DNA of 64,000 nt, from positions 1 to 64,000 of the forward strand of contig CAJNOJ010000382.1 of the NCBI GenBank assembly GCA_905250025.1, read 5' to 3'. A program made the translations under genes and the position numbers. This DNA is from Adineta ricciae (lineage: Eukaryota; Rotifera; Eurotatoria; Adinetida; Adinetidae). Below the pieces are notes generated by a model. That model did not search any database and was not told the origin of the DNA. It saw nothing but the letters and a program-made list of their open reading frames with translations. Position 1 is the stretch's first letter. Each line of letters starts with the position of its first letter. Below, piece by piece: positions 11,544-22,128 of this stretch.

Positions 11544-12499
11544 TTTTTAATCCCGTTAGGGATTGCGCTGAAAGCTTTTTTATAAGCTTTGCGTTTATGC
11601 TCGATATAGTTGTCCGTCTTATGTCTTTTTTTCGATTTCAATCGTAATTATTGGGTAAGCTTATTTTCTATCGGCGATAACCGAAGAAACTGACTACATC
11701 CAACCTGCTGCACTTATTTACCCAAGTACAAGAGAACCGAATGGAGAATCCAGCGATGAACCGTTCTTCGACCCCCAGTCCCTCTAATGACTCAAAACGG
11801 AAAAGATAAAAAAAAACGACATCGGAATCGGATGTCTGATTTCAGTTGCTTTGGGAATACATACACAATTATACCATAATAGCTTGGGAGGGAAGCGAAA
11901 GAAAATGTCTACATCTGCGATTGATTTACTGCGTGTTGGCTTTGTGTAAAACATTAAGAATAAAATTTGTTCACCTTCTGAATGTACCGTGTATCGAACG
12001 ATGATTAGCTTTTGTTCCGTTGATTACAAATTTAATTGTGTTGTTTAGAAAAAAGTTTCGATGAAGTTCAGTTTCTATTGGATAGCAAAACATATAACAG
12101 TAGAAAGATAAGATAAATGGAGGTCGATTCAATGATCAATCTACCCGAGTTGGAAAATTTTGTTTTCAGTCCGTGCAAGGGATAGTTTCTTATGTGAATA
12201 AAATATAAATAACGCTCGTCGATAGTAACTCGCATTACCACGACTGAAATAGTAGCTCAGCGTACGATACTTTTCATTCATGTTTCATACGAAAAAAAAA
12301 CAGAAATATTGAATTAGGTTTGACTTCTCGAGAACTATCTGTAGCGATAATGACATCGTCTCCTTCTGTTCATCTCTCTCTCTGTTTTCCTCTCTCAAAA
12401 GAAGCGTGTCTTATTGTGAAGTAGACACATTCTGGATACGTGAGTAAGCTCAAGAAACATCTATACCGTCAGAAACACTTAGCTACTCAACCAGTTTGT

Positions 12500-12995
12500 C
12501 GTTACACCTACCTGTCCATCAAAGTCATCAGTGTTCTATGTACTTGACGTAGGCAGCACTTTCGTTTCATATTCTTCTGAAGGGGAAATTCAGGGAGAAA
12601 GTCTCCTTTAGTCAAAGAGAAACAACTCGATACACTCTTGTAAAACTATACTGAAGCTCTCAATTTCAAACTTTTTTCATTTTCATCTACCTAGTATGAG
12701 ATATCAGTATCTGAAATAACATTGATGCGCATTAATCAAGCTGTATAAAGATTATGATGAAGCTAAATTTATTTTCTTGAAGTGCAGCACAAAAGTATAC
12801 TCTTGTCTAGTTTTCAAAAAACGACTGTATTGACAAATGACTGGGTTGATCTTCAACAAGTTTCATCATCGATATTGTCTTCATTTTCATGCATAAATAA
12901 GTACCTAAATATCGTGATACTACGTGCTTTTGCTCGACCAGTATGAGGGTTGACATTTGTCACGATTATATCTAAATCACAGTCACTAACATTCA
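12500..12995 (+). repeat. Dispersed repeat, copy B
   Basis: Near-identical to 515-1010. The corresponding segment of block copy 2 (about 48060-48450) is shorter and more diverged. No coding content. Confidence 0.75.
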
Positions 12996-13550
12996 GTGTT
13001 AACATTGAAAACTTTAGAAAACCAGAGAACTTCTTTGTCTTTTACCTATTTAAGAAATATTTGTTGTAATAAAATGCTAAAACACATTACGAGAAAAAGA
13101 GGTGAAATACAAGAAAAAATTAGGGGAGGGGGAGATTTCCCCTCCTGCTCTCCCAAATCGTAAACCCTGTATCTAGGTACAAAAATAGTAGATGACAATG
13201 GTATTCATTTCCAGGCATTAAGTGCAAAATCTGATACTGGAACCACAGGTAGTAATTAATTCACGAACAGTTTTGAATCAACTACCGAATCCTGAACGGA
13301 ATCGGTTTTTTAATAAACATAGTAACCTGAAAGATGCTTTTAGACCATTTAGCGAGACATTTCTTGATCAATTTAGTGATACATTTTACCGTATGGTGTA
13401 AGTATGACTATCTTTTGCGTATTTCAGTTGGGGCCGTTGCAGTAGTAAACTGTTTTGTATTTGAAACAGAAAAGAATGCTTTTAAAAGTTTTGAGAATAT
13501 GGTTAAACTTAGTTTTAATTAGTAGTTTGAACAGAACAATAACACGCTGG

Positions 13551-14210
13551 TCACTCAAAATATGTCATTACCGAAATAATCATATAGAATTTATGGTATT
13601 GTAATATTGTCATAGTAATTTTGATCGTTGACAGAGCTTTCTGTTCATGTCCACGATCAAGAAATAATGCTATTAATACGAAGTTTAAAATGATTAACAT
13701 AGATTCTATAGCCATTAGACTTTTCAGTCGTGGGACTTCTCCTCGAGTTTGTCTACGAAGCTGAACATATTGATAAAAAGTAAATAAAAAGATAAGCATA
13801 AAGGCGATGTGGTTCATTCCCGAATGTCCATTTCTATACTGCAAATGATCGAAACAACCTCCGATTAATACTAAACCCGAAATAACCACGAAAAACCGTT
13901 GTACTTTCTGCCCGTTTTCTCCGACAAACAACGACATTGGATAGCATAAAGACAGACTAATAAATACTCGAATAATCTCATGTGTTCGCCAGAAAACTGC
14001 TTTCCATTCAGCATACGTATTCGTATACAGAATATATCCTTCTGTCATAATAACCAATTCGTCCAAAATGAAGACAGCGAGCAAACGTTGAACGAATACT
14101 TTCAAATAGGGATTTTTCACTGGTTCCAAAGCAATAAGACCGATCATCATTGCTTCGCATATAATTCTTGCGACGAGCATTTCATCATTACAGCTTACAG
14201 CGATCGACAT
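13551..14210 (-). CDS. Unrecognised multi-pass (about six-TM) membrane protein, copy 1
   Basis: 219 aa from the first in-frame ATG (complement 14208-14210). About six hydrophobic segments: near residues 10-28, 37-60, 80-100, 105-122, 132-150 and 165-185. Short loops contain PVKNPYLKVFVQR and RRQTRGEVPRLKS. No family motif is recognised. The copy at 48903-49562 is the same length with about nine substitutions, mostly conservative, while flanking DNA has indels. That argues for purifying selection and a real gene. It is transcribed away from the neighbouring TPR-ART remnant. An additional upstream exon cannot be excluded. Confidence 0.7.
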   Translation of the reverse strand: MSIAVSCNDEMLVARIICEAMMIGLIALEPVKNPYLKVFVQRLLAVFILDELVIMTEGYILYTNTYAEWKAVFWRTHEIIRVFISLSLCYPMSLFVGENGQKVQRFFVVISGLVLIGGCFDHLQYRNGHSGMNHIAFMLIFLFTFYQYVQLRRQTRGEVPRLKSLMAIESMLIILNFVLIALFLDRGHEQKALSTIKITMTILQYHKFYMIISVMTYFE

Positions 14211-15191
14211 GTTCGCAAACACAGAAATATCTATACGAATGCTTTATTCACGATATAAAAACACTGTAATAATATTTTTCCTACTGTTTTTATGCTTTTA
14301 TATCACGTGAGTCATAGTTGTTTTTCTCTCTTCTGAATATACGACAATGACGGACGGAGAACATAAGGCACATTGAAATTTTTGCGTTCCTCCTATAAGG
14401 AAACGGGAACATTGCTCCGATCGAGACGTATACTTAGTTATTTTCATCTTCGTCTGTGTTGGAACAGAACAAAAGTTTACTCCGTGTAAATCTCGTTGCA
14501 TAGAAAAATAATCGAGCGTTTTCTATTACGAGAACGATTTACTCATGAAAAATCGTTAAAAGTCTTGTATTTTGACAATTCTTTAAGTATATTATCTGAG
14601 TTCAAGCATTCCCGATTGACGAAGTACGTTGACCTATAAGATCGTTATAAATTTGTATTTCAATTAAAAATTGCAATAATATGGAAGAACGAGAGAAGAT
14701 CAGCAGAGTATCCAATCCAGTGTATTCATTTGCTTGAAGAAAATGACGACTACTTTTCTCAGCATTGTCGCATTTTATATTTTCACCTCTTTCAAATCTG
14801 AAGAAGATGGTAGTGAGAAGTCAGCACTCTGTCTGGATGACAATCTTCTTATAAAAAAAAAGAAATAGTAATCACACTTTGTTGACTTGACGTTTTTGAA
14901 ATGCTAGTATCATTTGAGAGATGATATAAATACAATTATACGTGACCAATGATTTTTACCTAACGAATTTATTGTTGCACTAGTGTTTGTGCTCATATAT
15001 GATCAATTTTCTCTTTGACAACGTTGTCGTAAATATCTTGAAGTATAATTATGCGTGTTGGAAGAAAGTGAAGTCTTACCTTTATACACACAAAAAAGAA
15101 AGTTACGTATTGTTACTGTTTTGCTGTCTCGATCACAGAACTCTTGGTACACTTCACACTTTTATATCTTTAACACAAAACAACGAAAGGT
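14211..15191. other. Non-coding interval, conserved in copy 2
   Basis: Matches 49563-50482 with scattered indels. Presumed 5' region of the six-TM gene. Short open frames here (for example minus strand 14298-14501) are not kept intact between the two copies and are not accepted. Confidence 0.5.
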
Positions 15192-16560
15192 ATGAACACA
15201 ACTGAGAAACAAACTATAACTAACAACATTGTACAAATATCAGGCGGTCTGATCGTGTGGTTGAATAACTATGTTCACGGTGATAATCAAGATCATCCAA
15301 GAACATCTACACAACTCCAATACACTTTACCCGAGATCAGTATATTCAATGACAATGATCAATGCATCAATTATATTCGTGACAACATCGACTGAAAAGT
15401 ATGTCTGATCATTTGAGCATCACTTGTACGGTATGTTGTATTGTATATGTACGACATCCTAAACATCGATTCAACTTACATCCTTGATGACGGAAAAGAT
15501 CAACATGGGCAATCGGTAACGATATCTCCAGTGATATCACGCAGATCTGTCAACCGACCACCCGTCGATATCAAATCAATGATAGTCCAATGAGCTTTTT
15601 GGCATCTGGTAAAAGACTAGATCATCTAGATCCATCATTGATGTACAGACAAATCATTAGAGAAATCCTCTTGATGATGATTGAATTTGAAGATAAACAT
15701 CGAAAAGAATTCGTAGACCATTGCTGAGACACATTTCTTGACAATGACATCGATCAAAAGAAAGTGAAACAATTAGAAGATGAACATCACAGTCATAAAC
15801 CCATCTGTTGGTTTACAATAGAGAGATGATCACACTGATGGGAAAGATGATAAAGTCGTGAGCGTCTTTTTTTTATGATGAAGATTAATCCTAAGCAGTC
15901 AACGATGCCACTTGCTTTGGTCGAACACGTAAGTCAGTTTGGAGAAGAGAAAGAAGTTCTGTTTTCGATGCACAGTGTGTTTCGTGTCAATGATGTCAAA
16001 GCAGTGGACGAAAACAAGGGAGTGTATGAAGTGAATTTTTGTTGCTGACCAGTAGCACTGATGAAGAGTTACGTATGCTAACTCGAATAGCACAGACGGA
16101 TATTATTGAACAGATCGGTAGAGATCTGACCAATAAAACAATTCATGAAAACAACGCGACATGGATTCATAATCAACTTGGCTTATTTAAATACCAACAA
16201 GGTCAATATGAAGGCGTCATAATATTGTATGAAAAATCTCTCGAAATACTACTTGAGTCATTTCCTTCTAAGCATCCCGATATGGTATCGTCCTACAGCA
16301 ACATTGGTTTGATATATTTTGAAATGAACGATTTTTCAACGGCACGTATAGCATATGAGCAGATTCTCCAAATTCAACGACAATCACTCCTTCTCAATAA
16401 TCGTTCTGCGTTGGCTGCATCGTACAACAACTTTGGTTTAGTGTATCATAGAACGGGCGATTATTCGGCGGCTCATTTGTTTTTCAAATACGCTCTGCAA
16501 ATTTGACAACTAGTTCTACCATCAAGTCATCCTCGCATATTCATCTCTATAAAAGAAACA
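15192..16560 (+). pseudogene. TPR-repeat / NAD:arginine ADP-ribosyltransferase family pseudogene, copy 1
   Basis: Pieces follow the order of the large bdelloid family with an N-terminal domain, an arginine ADP-ribosyltransferase (ART) domain and C-terminal TPRs. The N-terminal module (GLIVWLNNYV...QLQYTLPEISIF...CINYIRDNID) is followed by TGA, then KVCLIIS...STYIL, then LDHLDPSLMYRQIIREILLMMIEF, then the end of the ART domain (EEKEVLFSMHSVFRV). An intact-looking stretch of about 155 codons (16039-16506) holds two or three TPR units (NQLGLFKYQQGQYEGVIILYEKSLEI; YSNIGLIYFEMNDFSTARIAYEQIL). Most of the ART catalytic core is absent and several stops and frame changes occur, so no enzyme is expected. 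The same TGA after NID is present in copy 2. Confidence 0.85.
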
Positions 16561-17568
16561 TTAAAACTACTGAGAATTTGTAACTTTTATTTTTGTTCTC
16601 ACATGAAGAGAAAAAGAAACTGAAGACAAAAGTGTACGTCGTCATTGAGTATCTCAACAACCATAAAATTGATTTTTTTGTACACCATTCATTTTTTTCT
16701 GTTCACATATACCACATAATTATTCTGATTATTCACAATTTTTACAGTGCCTCGTATTCGATCGTCTAACTAGTTATCTTGTCGATATTTTCAATTGATT
16801 AACCCGAAGACCAAGTCTTTATCCAGTCGTACATGCTTTGTTTCAGTCGAATTTACAAGAAATTCAAGTTCGAATCGATGACACTAATCATAATTAGACA
16901 CTTGCGCCTACTCATTTTCATTTGAACAGATCGAATTGATGACGTGACATTTTGTTTCTTATAAGATGAAGAAGTAATGGCATCAATGATAAGTATCTTC
17001 TTGAACACAGTCTCAAGCATGTATTGAAGGACGCGTTGTGACAATAGATAAACTTGTTCAGATTCGTAAAAAAACGAGCCATTTATATCTTCATTGGACA
17101 TAACGAGCGTCGAACGTGCACCAACAATATTTTATCGACAAACGTTGCTGCGAATATGATATTCAGATGAAATTGTTCATCGGCATACTTTCGTCAGTAT
17201 ATCCGAAATAGTATAAGAAAACTTGCCAATAACAATAATCTCTTTATTCATTTCCTTTTTTCTCGACGATCCTTATAGCAAACAAATGTATTCTTTTTCA
17301 GAACCCACAATGCATATCTAATTTTAGGAGACACTAGTCATCTGTCAGGACTAAGCAGCAGACAATTATTTTTATTGGATACTTTAACATTTTTTTAAAG
17401 TGATCTATATTTAACCTCGTCCAGTGTTACAAGAACAAACCTCTCTCACACGACTAGATACAAAGGCACGCAAAGATCTTGTGACTCCTTTTCATGTTTT
17501 CCGATAATTAGTTCAATCCGTCTCGCTCTTCACAATTACAAAGATAGAAAAAAAAAGATGTGCTGTTC
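16561..17568. other. Non-coding interval between the TPR remnant and GPCR
   Basis: Low-complexity AT-rich DNA colinear with about 51760-52763. It presumably includes the 3' end of the minus-strand GPCR. No gene supported. Confidence 0.5.
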
Positions 17569-18567
17569 TTAATGAGATTGATGAAGGTCCGTTATTGTGT
17601 GAATTTGATTGTTCGTAAAACGATGATGATGTTTACTACGGTAAAATAATCTTTGTACTTCGTGTCGGAGGTGTGGCGTTGAAATGAAATAGATATAAAA
17701 ACTTGAAACTGGATTAACATAAAATAAAATTGATGAAATGACATGCAACAGAAAGATCAATCCGGATTGTTGTTGATTACCATGAGCAAACATTTCGTAG
17801 TAGAGTTGCTCAACGCAATATGGAATTGATGAGATAACAATTGCAATTGACATTAACACGAGCATTCGAGACAATTGTTTATCGACATTCAAATGATTTT
17901 GAACATGAACTTGTAGTTGTTTTAACTGCTGAAAGGTTAGTGTGCCAAATATTGATAGAAATACGATGGGAAAGATGCCGTGTAAAAAGATTTGAGTAGC
18001 GTATAAATAATAGTAAGAATATTGATTTGAATTGACATCGCAATCACCGGTTGATGAAACTTCGAAGAAGATGAGTAGAGGAATGTTATGGAGACAAAAG
18101 AAAAGAAAGACGAGCAGAATTATTTGTATGGTGCGGTGTTTGGTAGTGCTAAGATTTCTCAAATGAGCATTTCTGGATGTTATTAAATACCGATCGAAGG
18201 TAGCCATACAAAAATATGTTAAAGACATCAAATCAGAAGTGTGTAAAACGAAGAATCGAATTTTGCATAGGAAAATCACTTGATTTTGTGAAACTGAATA
18301 ATTAAATCCATCGAAAATGATTCGAGTGACCAATGGATATAAAAGAACGATTAAATTAGAGATCGATGATGCGAGTAAGTATAAAGAACTGTTATTGGCT
18401 TGATGCGTATCCTGATGATGATCTTTGAGCGTTCGTCGAGAACGAGACCAAAGAGTGAACACATATATGTTGAGAAGATTCCCAATTGAACCAAAGATTA
18501 ACATGATTAGACCAGCGATGATCATCAGGAGATGAGCAACAGTATACGCTTCTTCCATGTTAAGCAT
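17569..18567 (-). CDS. Rhodopsin-like 7TM receptor, copy 1
   Basis: 332 aa from the ATG at complement 18565-18567 (MLNMEEAYT), the position matching the ATG of copy 2 (complement 53760-53762), which also gives 332 aa. Class A features: TM1 with GN (residues 29-30), TM3 preceded by Cys and ending FDRYLIT (DRY box), an ECL2 Cys (TGDCDVN), TM6 with SIPYCVEQLYY, and TM7 ending NPVSSFYIYF (variant NPxxY) followed by a basic helix 8 (HLRHEVQRLFYR). The cytoplasmic tail is His/Asn-rich. Single exon. It belongs to the large bdelloid FMRFamide-receptor-like expansion; ligand unknown. About 95 percent identical to copy 2. Confidence 0.9.
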   Translation of the reverse strand: MLNMEEAYTVAHLLMIIAGLIMLIFGSIGNLLNIYVFTLWSRSRRTLKDHHQDTHQANNSSLYLLASSISNLIVLLYPLVTRIIFDGFNYSVSQNQVIFLCKIRFFVLHTSDLMSLTYFCMATFDRYLITSRNAHLRNLSTTKHRTIQIILLVFLFFCLHNIPLLIFFEVSSTGDCDVNSNQYSYYYLYATQIFLHGIFPIVFLSIFGTLTFQQLKQLQVHVQNHLNVDKQLSRMLVLMSIAIVISSIPYCVEQLYYEMFAHGNQQQSGLIFLLHVISSILFYVNPVSSFYIYFISTPHLRHEVQRLFYRSKHHHRFTNNQIHTITDLHQSH

Positions 18568-19489
18568 TGTGTTGTGAAAGAGTGACACGAGTATGACTGT
18601 GAGTTTTATACGCTCGTTAAAAAGTAGAAATAACCGCGTAGATCATTATAAATTGCGAAGGACTTTTTTTTCTTAAAAGGACATAAAATTTATTCTATTG
18701 GATGAGCTTTATTTAACAATCGGACTTTGATTTTCTTTGAACGGTACCCTGTGATTATTGACGCATGGTGAAAGAATTAAGTTGTTTATAAGAGGAAAAA
18801 CCACGTTAAAATGAATGAATAGAGAAATTAAACCTGATTTGTCTGGAAGATTCACTATTATTCTGTGTAAAAATATGTACTTAAAGAAGATTCATTCGTT
18901 TGGAATTCATTTGACAAAGTCGAATATCTAAGTAAGGTGTTGTGAGTGCAGCAGTAGAGACAAGATTAAGCTTTTCTTAATGTGACTAGTCTAATCCGAG
19001 TTGTTATGTAGATGGCACGTTGAATCGACACCCTCGTTTACTAACAGGATGCATCTATAGTTGAATTTCCTTTTTCTTTGAAACTTGACACGTATATAAA
19101 CAGATATTTTAATATAGTAAGACGTAGAAATCCGTTTTCTTTATCAATTAAGATCATGGAATGAATATTTTTCAGTTTGGATTATTATTTCAAAGTAAAG
19201 AAAGTGAATAATCATGACTTAAACCTTCATAATATTGAGTTTGTGATATGAATGTGTAAATAGAAAGTGCCTCTTCAAATACACCATCGCTTTCTTTACT
19301 TGTTAAAAGTATTCTCATCGACAAATCATGATGATCACAGAGCTGTTGTGAACACGAAGAAAAACAATATCAATCAAAACCATATTCATTAAAACACCTA
19401 TACACTATGAATAATGGAAAGGAAAGGAAGATATAAGTGTCGAGGAAAACATGAACGAAGTCATTTCTACTTGACATATTTCATTGAAT
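18568..19489. other. Divergent intergenic region between GPCR and NHL-7TM receptor
   Basis: The two genes point away from each other, so both promoters should lie here. Partly conserved with 53763-54959, best near the NHL-7TM start (about 19330-19490 versus 54780-54959). No discrete element could be assigned. Confidence 0.45.
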
Positions 19490-20726
19490 ATGTGGATAAA
19501 GAGTCTTTTCAACATTACTGTTGTCTTCCTGCCGATTTTCATCAATGGAATATCAGGTAACCGTCGGTATCTGACGTAGTGAATTAACCGAGCCTGTCGC
19601 TTTGATTGTGTAGCTGTTTGCGTCAATCAACCAAAATTCTATCCAACAGTCAAATAGAATCCGATTGCAACGACTTTCTGTGATAAACACGTGGCATTCA
19701 CAAAGTATGCTGCTGATATATTTATTGAAGCGAACGACACGATTTATATTTCTATTACTGAAAAATATCAAATTCTCGTTTGGCATGAGGGTGATGATGA
19801 TCCTACGATGATTGCTGTAGCAGATGGATGCATATTTCAGTTCATTTATGTCTTCAAAACTTATGAAATTTATATCCGCTATGTTTAAATAACAAATTCA
19901 TTAAATGGGTGCCAAGTAAAAGGAGTTTCGTTGACATTATCGTTCTTGGACGTGGCTGTAAGTCGATTGAAACGCTTCTGCTACCCAGATGCTTAGCTCA
20001 ATGTCCGTGTAGCAGTGGAACGTACAGTGAGCGTTTATAAAGGAGTCAGTTTTGACAAAGAGAAAAAGAAAACGCTTTGCTCGATGGATCATCTCCATTT
20101 TACCGATTTTCGTTGTGGAAACGATCATCCATGAGCCACTGTATCGTCAAATCTTCGAACATAAAATAAAGGAACGTAGGAAGATCGACGAAGAGACATA
20201 TACTTCGAAAGAATTCGCGACGGATACACTCTGCTGGCGTATGACTACTTATCCACAATCACTTCAAGATTACAATACAGTCATTCTCTTCATTCATCTT
20301 CTTGATCCGTTCAGCATAAATCTTTTGCCTTCGATGTTCATCATCATTGGAAGTGCTCGATGACGAGCAGAAGCTCAAAATCAACAAACATGTAGACAAC
20401 ATCTTCGCAAACAATGGAGCGAACACAAACACCTTGTCGTGAGTCCCATCATTTTAGTTGTTCTCTCCACACCTCGTCTGGTCATTTCGTTGTTATCTGG
20501 CTGCATCGATGTGTCTCAGTACACATGGTTATATCTGTGCAGTTATTTTATTTCGTTCACCCCATCGATACTTGTGTTTGTTGTGCCTTCGGATTTGTAT
20601 GGGAAAACGTTCAACGGATCGTTTTTTAGACTTTGTAAAAGGCGGCGATCGTATAAGAAAGGATCGCCGTTTCTTGTCATAATTATCTGGAGAAATACAT
20701 ATGAAGAAGTGGATAGTGTTGTGTGA
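19490..20726 (+). pseudogene. NHL-propeller/7TM receptor pseudogene with large internal deletion, copy 1
   Basis: Counterpart of the intact gene at 54960-59055. Exon 1 (ATG at 19490, signal peptide) and its GT donor (gtaacc) survive. Exon 2 still reads VNQPKFYPTVK but meets TAG, then follows the NHL start (IYISITEKYQILVWHEG). Near 19885 the frame stops, and shortly after (about 19950) sequence jumps to the receptor TM3 region (copy 2 about 58340). Most of the propeller, all three PPC-like domains and TM1-TM2 are therefore missing. The remaining TM4-TM7 part (RWIISILPIF...HEPLYRQ; QDYNTVILFIHLLDPFSINLL; TWLYLCSYFISFTPSILVFVV) is readable in mixed frames, with TGA at about 20360. Confidence 0.9.
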
Positions 20727-21168
20727 TAAAGAAAGTTCTGAAAACGAATTCCAAAGTATTGACACAGACTAACCATTTGCCGTTCTATGTAATGTAATAT
20801 ACATTGAAAGTCACGAATATTGATGGTTGTGCGTTGATATTTTCATAAGATTTTCATTGTCACAGGCGGACTTCACGAGTTGAAGAATAGTTAGAATCAG
20901 AGGTTTGAATTTGACCATCATTTTAAGGAAGAACACGATAGACCATGACGATTGTTATTTTGAGACAGAACCATTCAAACTCCAACGGGTTTGGTAAAAA
21001 TGGTCTAAGTTATTCCAGTAAGAACACATAAATAGATATTTCATCGTCAACACGAAGGACGAACAAAATATTCACGCAGAAAGAAATAACACGTTTACAG
21101 AACCACGTGTGTGCACCGGCCAATGACACCTTTCTCCATCGTGATAAACATCATGCAAAAGTACATTG
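20727..21168. other. Non-coding interval
   Basis: No gene seen. It separates the receptor remnant from the sulfotransferase remnant and aligns loosely with 59056-59613. Confidence 0.45.
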
Positions 21169-22010
21169 ATGCACATAAAAGGCACAGTTTCATTAGCATT
21201 TTTCGTTCTGATACATTACTTGGCAATATTTGTCATCTCGACAAAAATTTTTCTTGTCAACGAAGCCCATAGTATTCAACTAACAACAACTAGTTTCCAC
21301 GTATGTAATTCACAGTACCATAAACAGCTAGTGAAATGCTTCGAAATCTATTCCGTGAACGCGCACAAGCTCGACGTTTTACAATCAAGAACGAACAGAT
21401 TTTCGTTCCCTTTCGTTTGACTCCAGAAGCTCATCAAGAAATTGCAAGCGGTATGCTCAATGGGAAAACGCCTGTGTTCCACGAACGGCATATGTACTTT
21501 ATCGATTTCAATTCTTTAAATTATCCACAACCGGTATACAGCAATATTATACGAGATCCTATGCGAAGAGTCGCGTCAAGAATACTATTGGGCACGTGAA
21601 ATGTGTCGCGACGAGAATCGATGCTATTTCGATACAACATTTCTGAATGAAAAATTGGATGAATGTGTTCAATGTCGACCAGTACTCGAATGTATTAGTG
21701 TGTCACACGGAGTTAATACCATTCTTCCTTTCTTTTACGGTCATGATCCTAATTGTGAAACTTCGTCTAGTTTTTCACTAGACAGAGCGAAGAAGAATAT
21801 TATTAACCGTTACATAGTTGTTGGTATTGTTGAAGAATTATACAACTTCTTATTTGTACACGAACGAGTGGAAAACGGCCAGAACCAAGTGATACGACCA
21901 AAGTGTTATTACGTTCCGCACTTGTTCTGGTGTCTAAACTTTATAATTTTGTCAAGAAACGTTTTCGCAATAAATTTCAACAAGTTTTATTAATCATGAC
22001 TGAGATTTGA
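21169..22010 (+). pseudogene. Heparan-sulfate/uronyl 2-O-sulfotransferase-like pseudogene, copy 1
   Basis: An N-terminal hydrophobic anchor (about 21190-21255) is followed, after a frame change, by MLRNLFRERAQARRF. Then comes a stretch typical of the HS2ST/UST family of Golgi PAPS-dependent 2-O-sulfotransferases: G.TPVFHERHMYFIDF and PVYSNIIRDPMRR. The frame shifts at about 21583, then continues YYWAREMCRDENRCYFD, ECV, ILPFFYGHDPNC and LDRAKKNIINRYIVVGIVEELYNF. The 5'-phosphosulfate loop region seen in copy 2 is deleted here. The shift after VASRI is present at the same place in copy 2. C-terminal FVKKRFRNKFQQVLL ends with TGA at 22008-22010. Not expected to be functional. Confidence 0.8.
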
Positions 22011-22128
22011 TTTTCTTTTGTGAAATATTTCCTTCTCTCTTTTTTTTCTCTTGTTCTTTCGTTCTCATTGTTTTGACTACCCTGTGCACACATGTATTCG
22101 ATTGTTGATTTCATCTATCGCTGATGGC

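Larger units (their letters stand above)
10370..13550. other. Gene-poor interval with repeats
   Basis: No gene supported. It contains a MITE-like insertion (10991-11543), a short GA run near 11219-11234, the start of the duplicated block, repeat copy B (about 12500-12995) and a G-rich/C-rich inverted tract (13126-13157). An open frame of about 62 codons at 13334 has no recognisable content, and part of it is an insertion absent from copy 2. Confidence 0.6.

Noticed and set aside
13126-13157. G-rich/C-rich inverted tract, also at 48515-48547, as a possible terminator or regulatory hairpin
   Set aside because: It varies freely between copies, including a homopolymer G run in copy 2, and lies far from any gene end. 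More likely a repeat remnant or sequencing-prone tract.
14298-14501. 67-codon minus-strand frame
   Set aside because: The corresponding DNA in block copy 2 (about 49650-49860) does not keep the frame.
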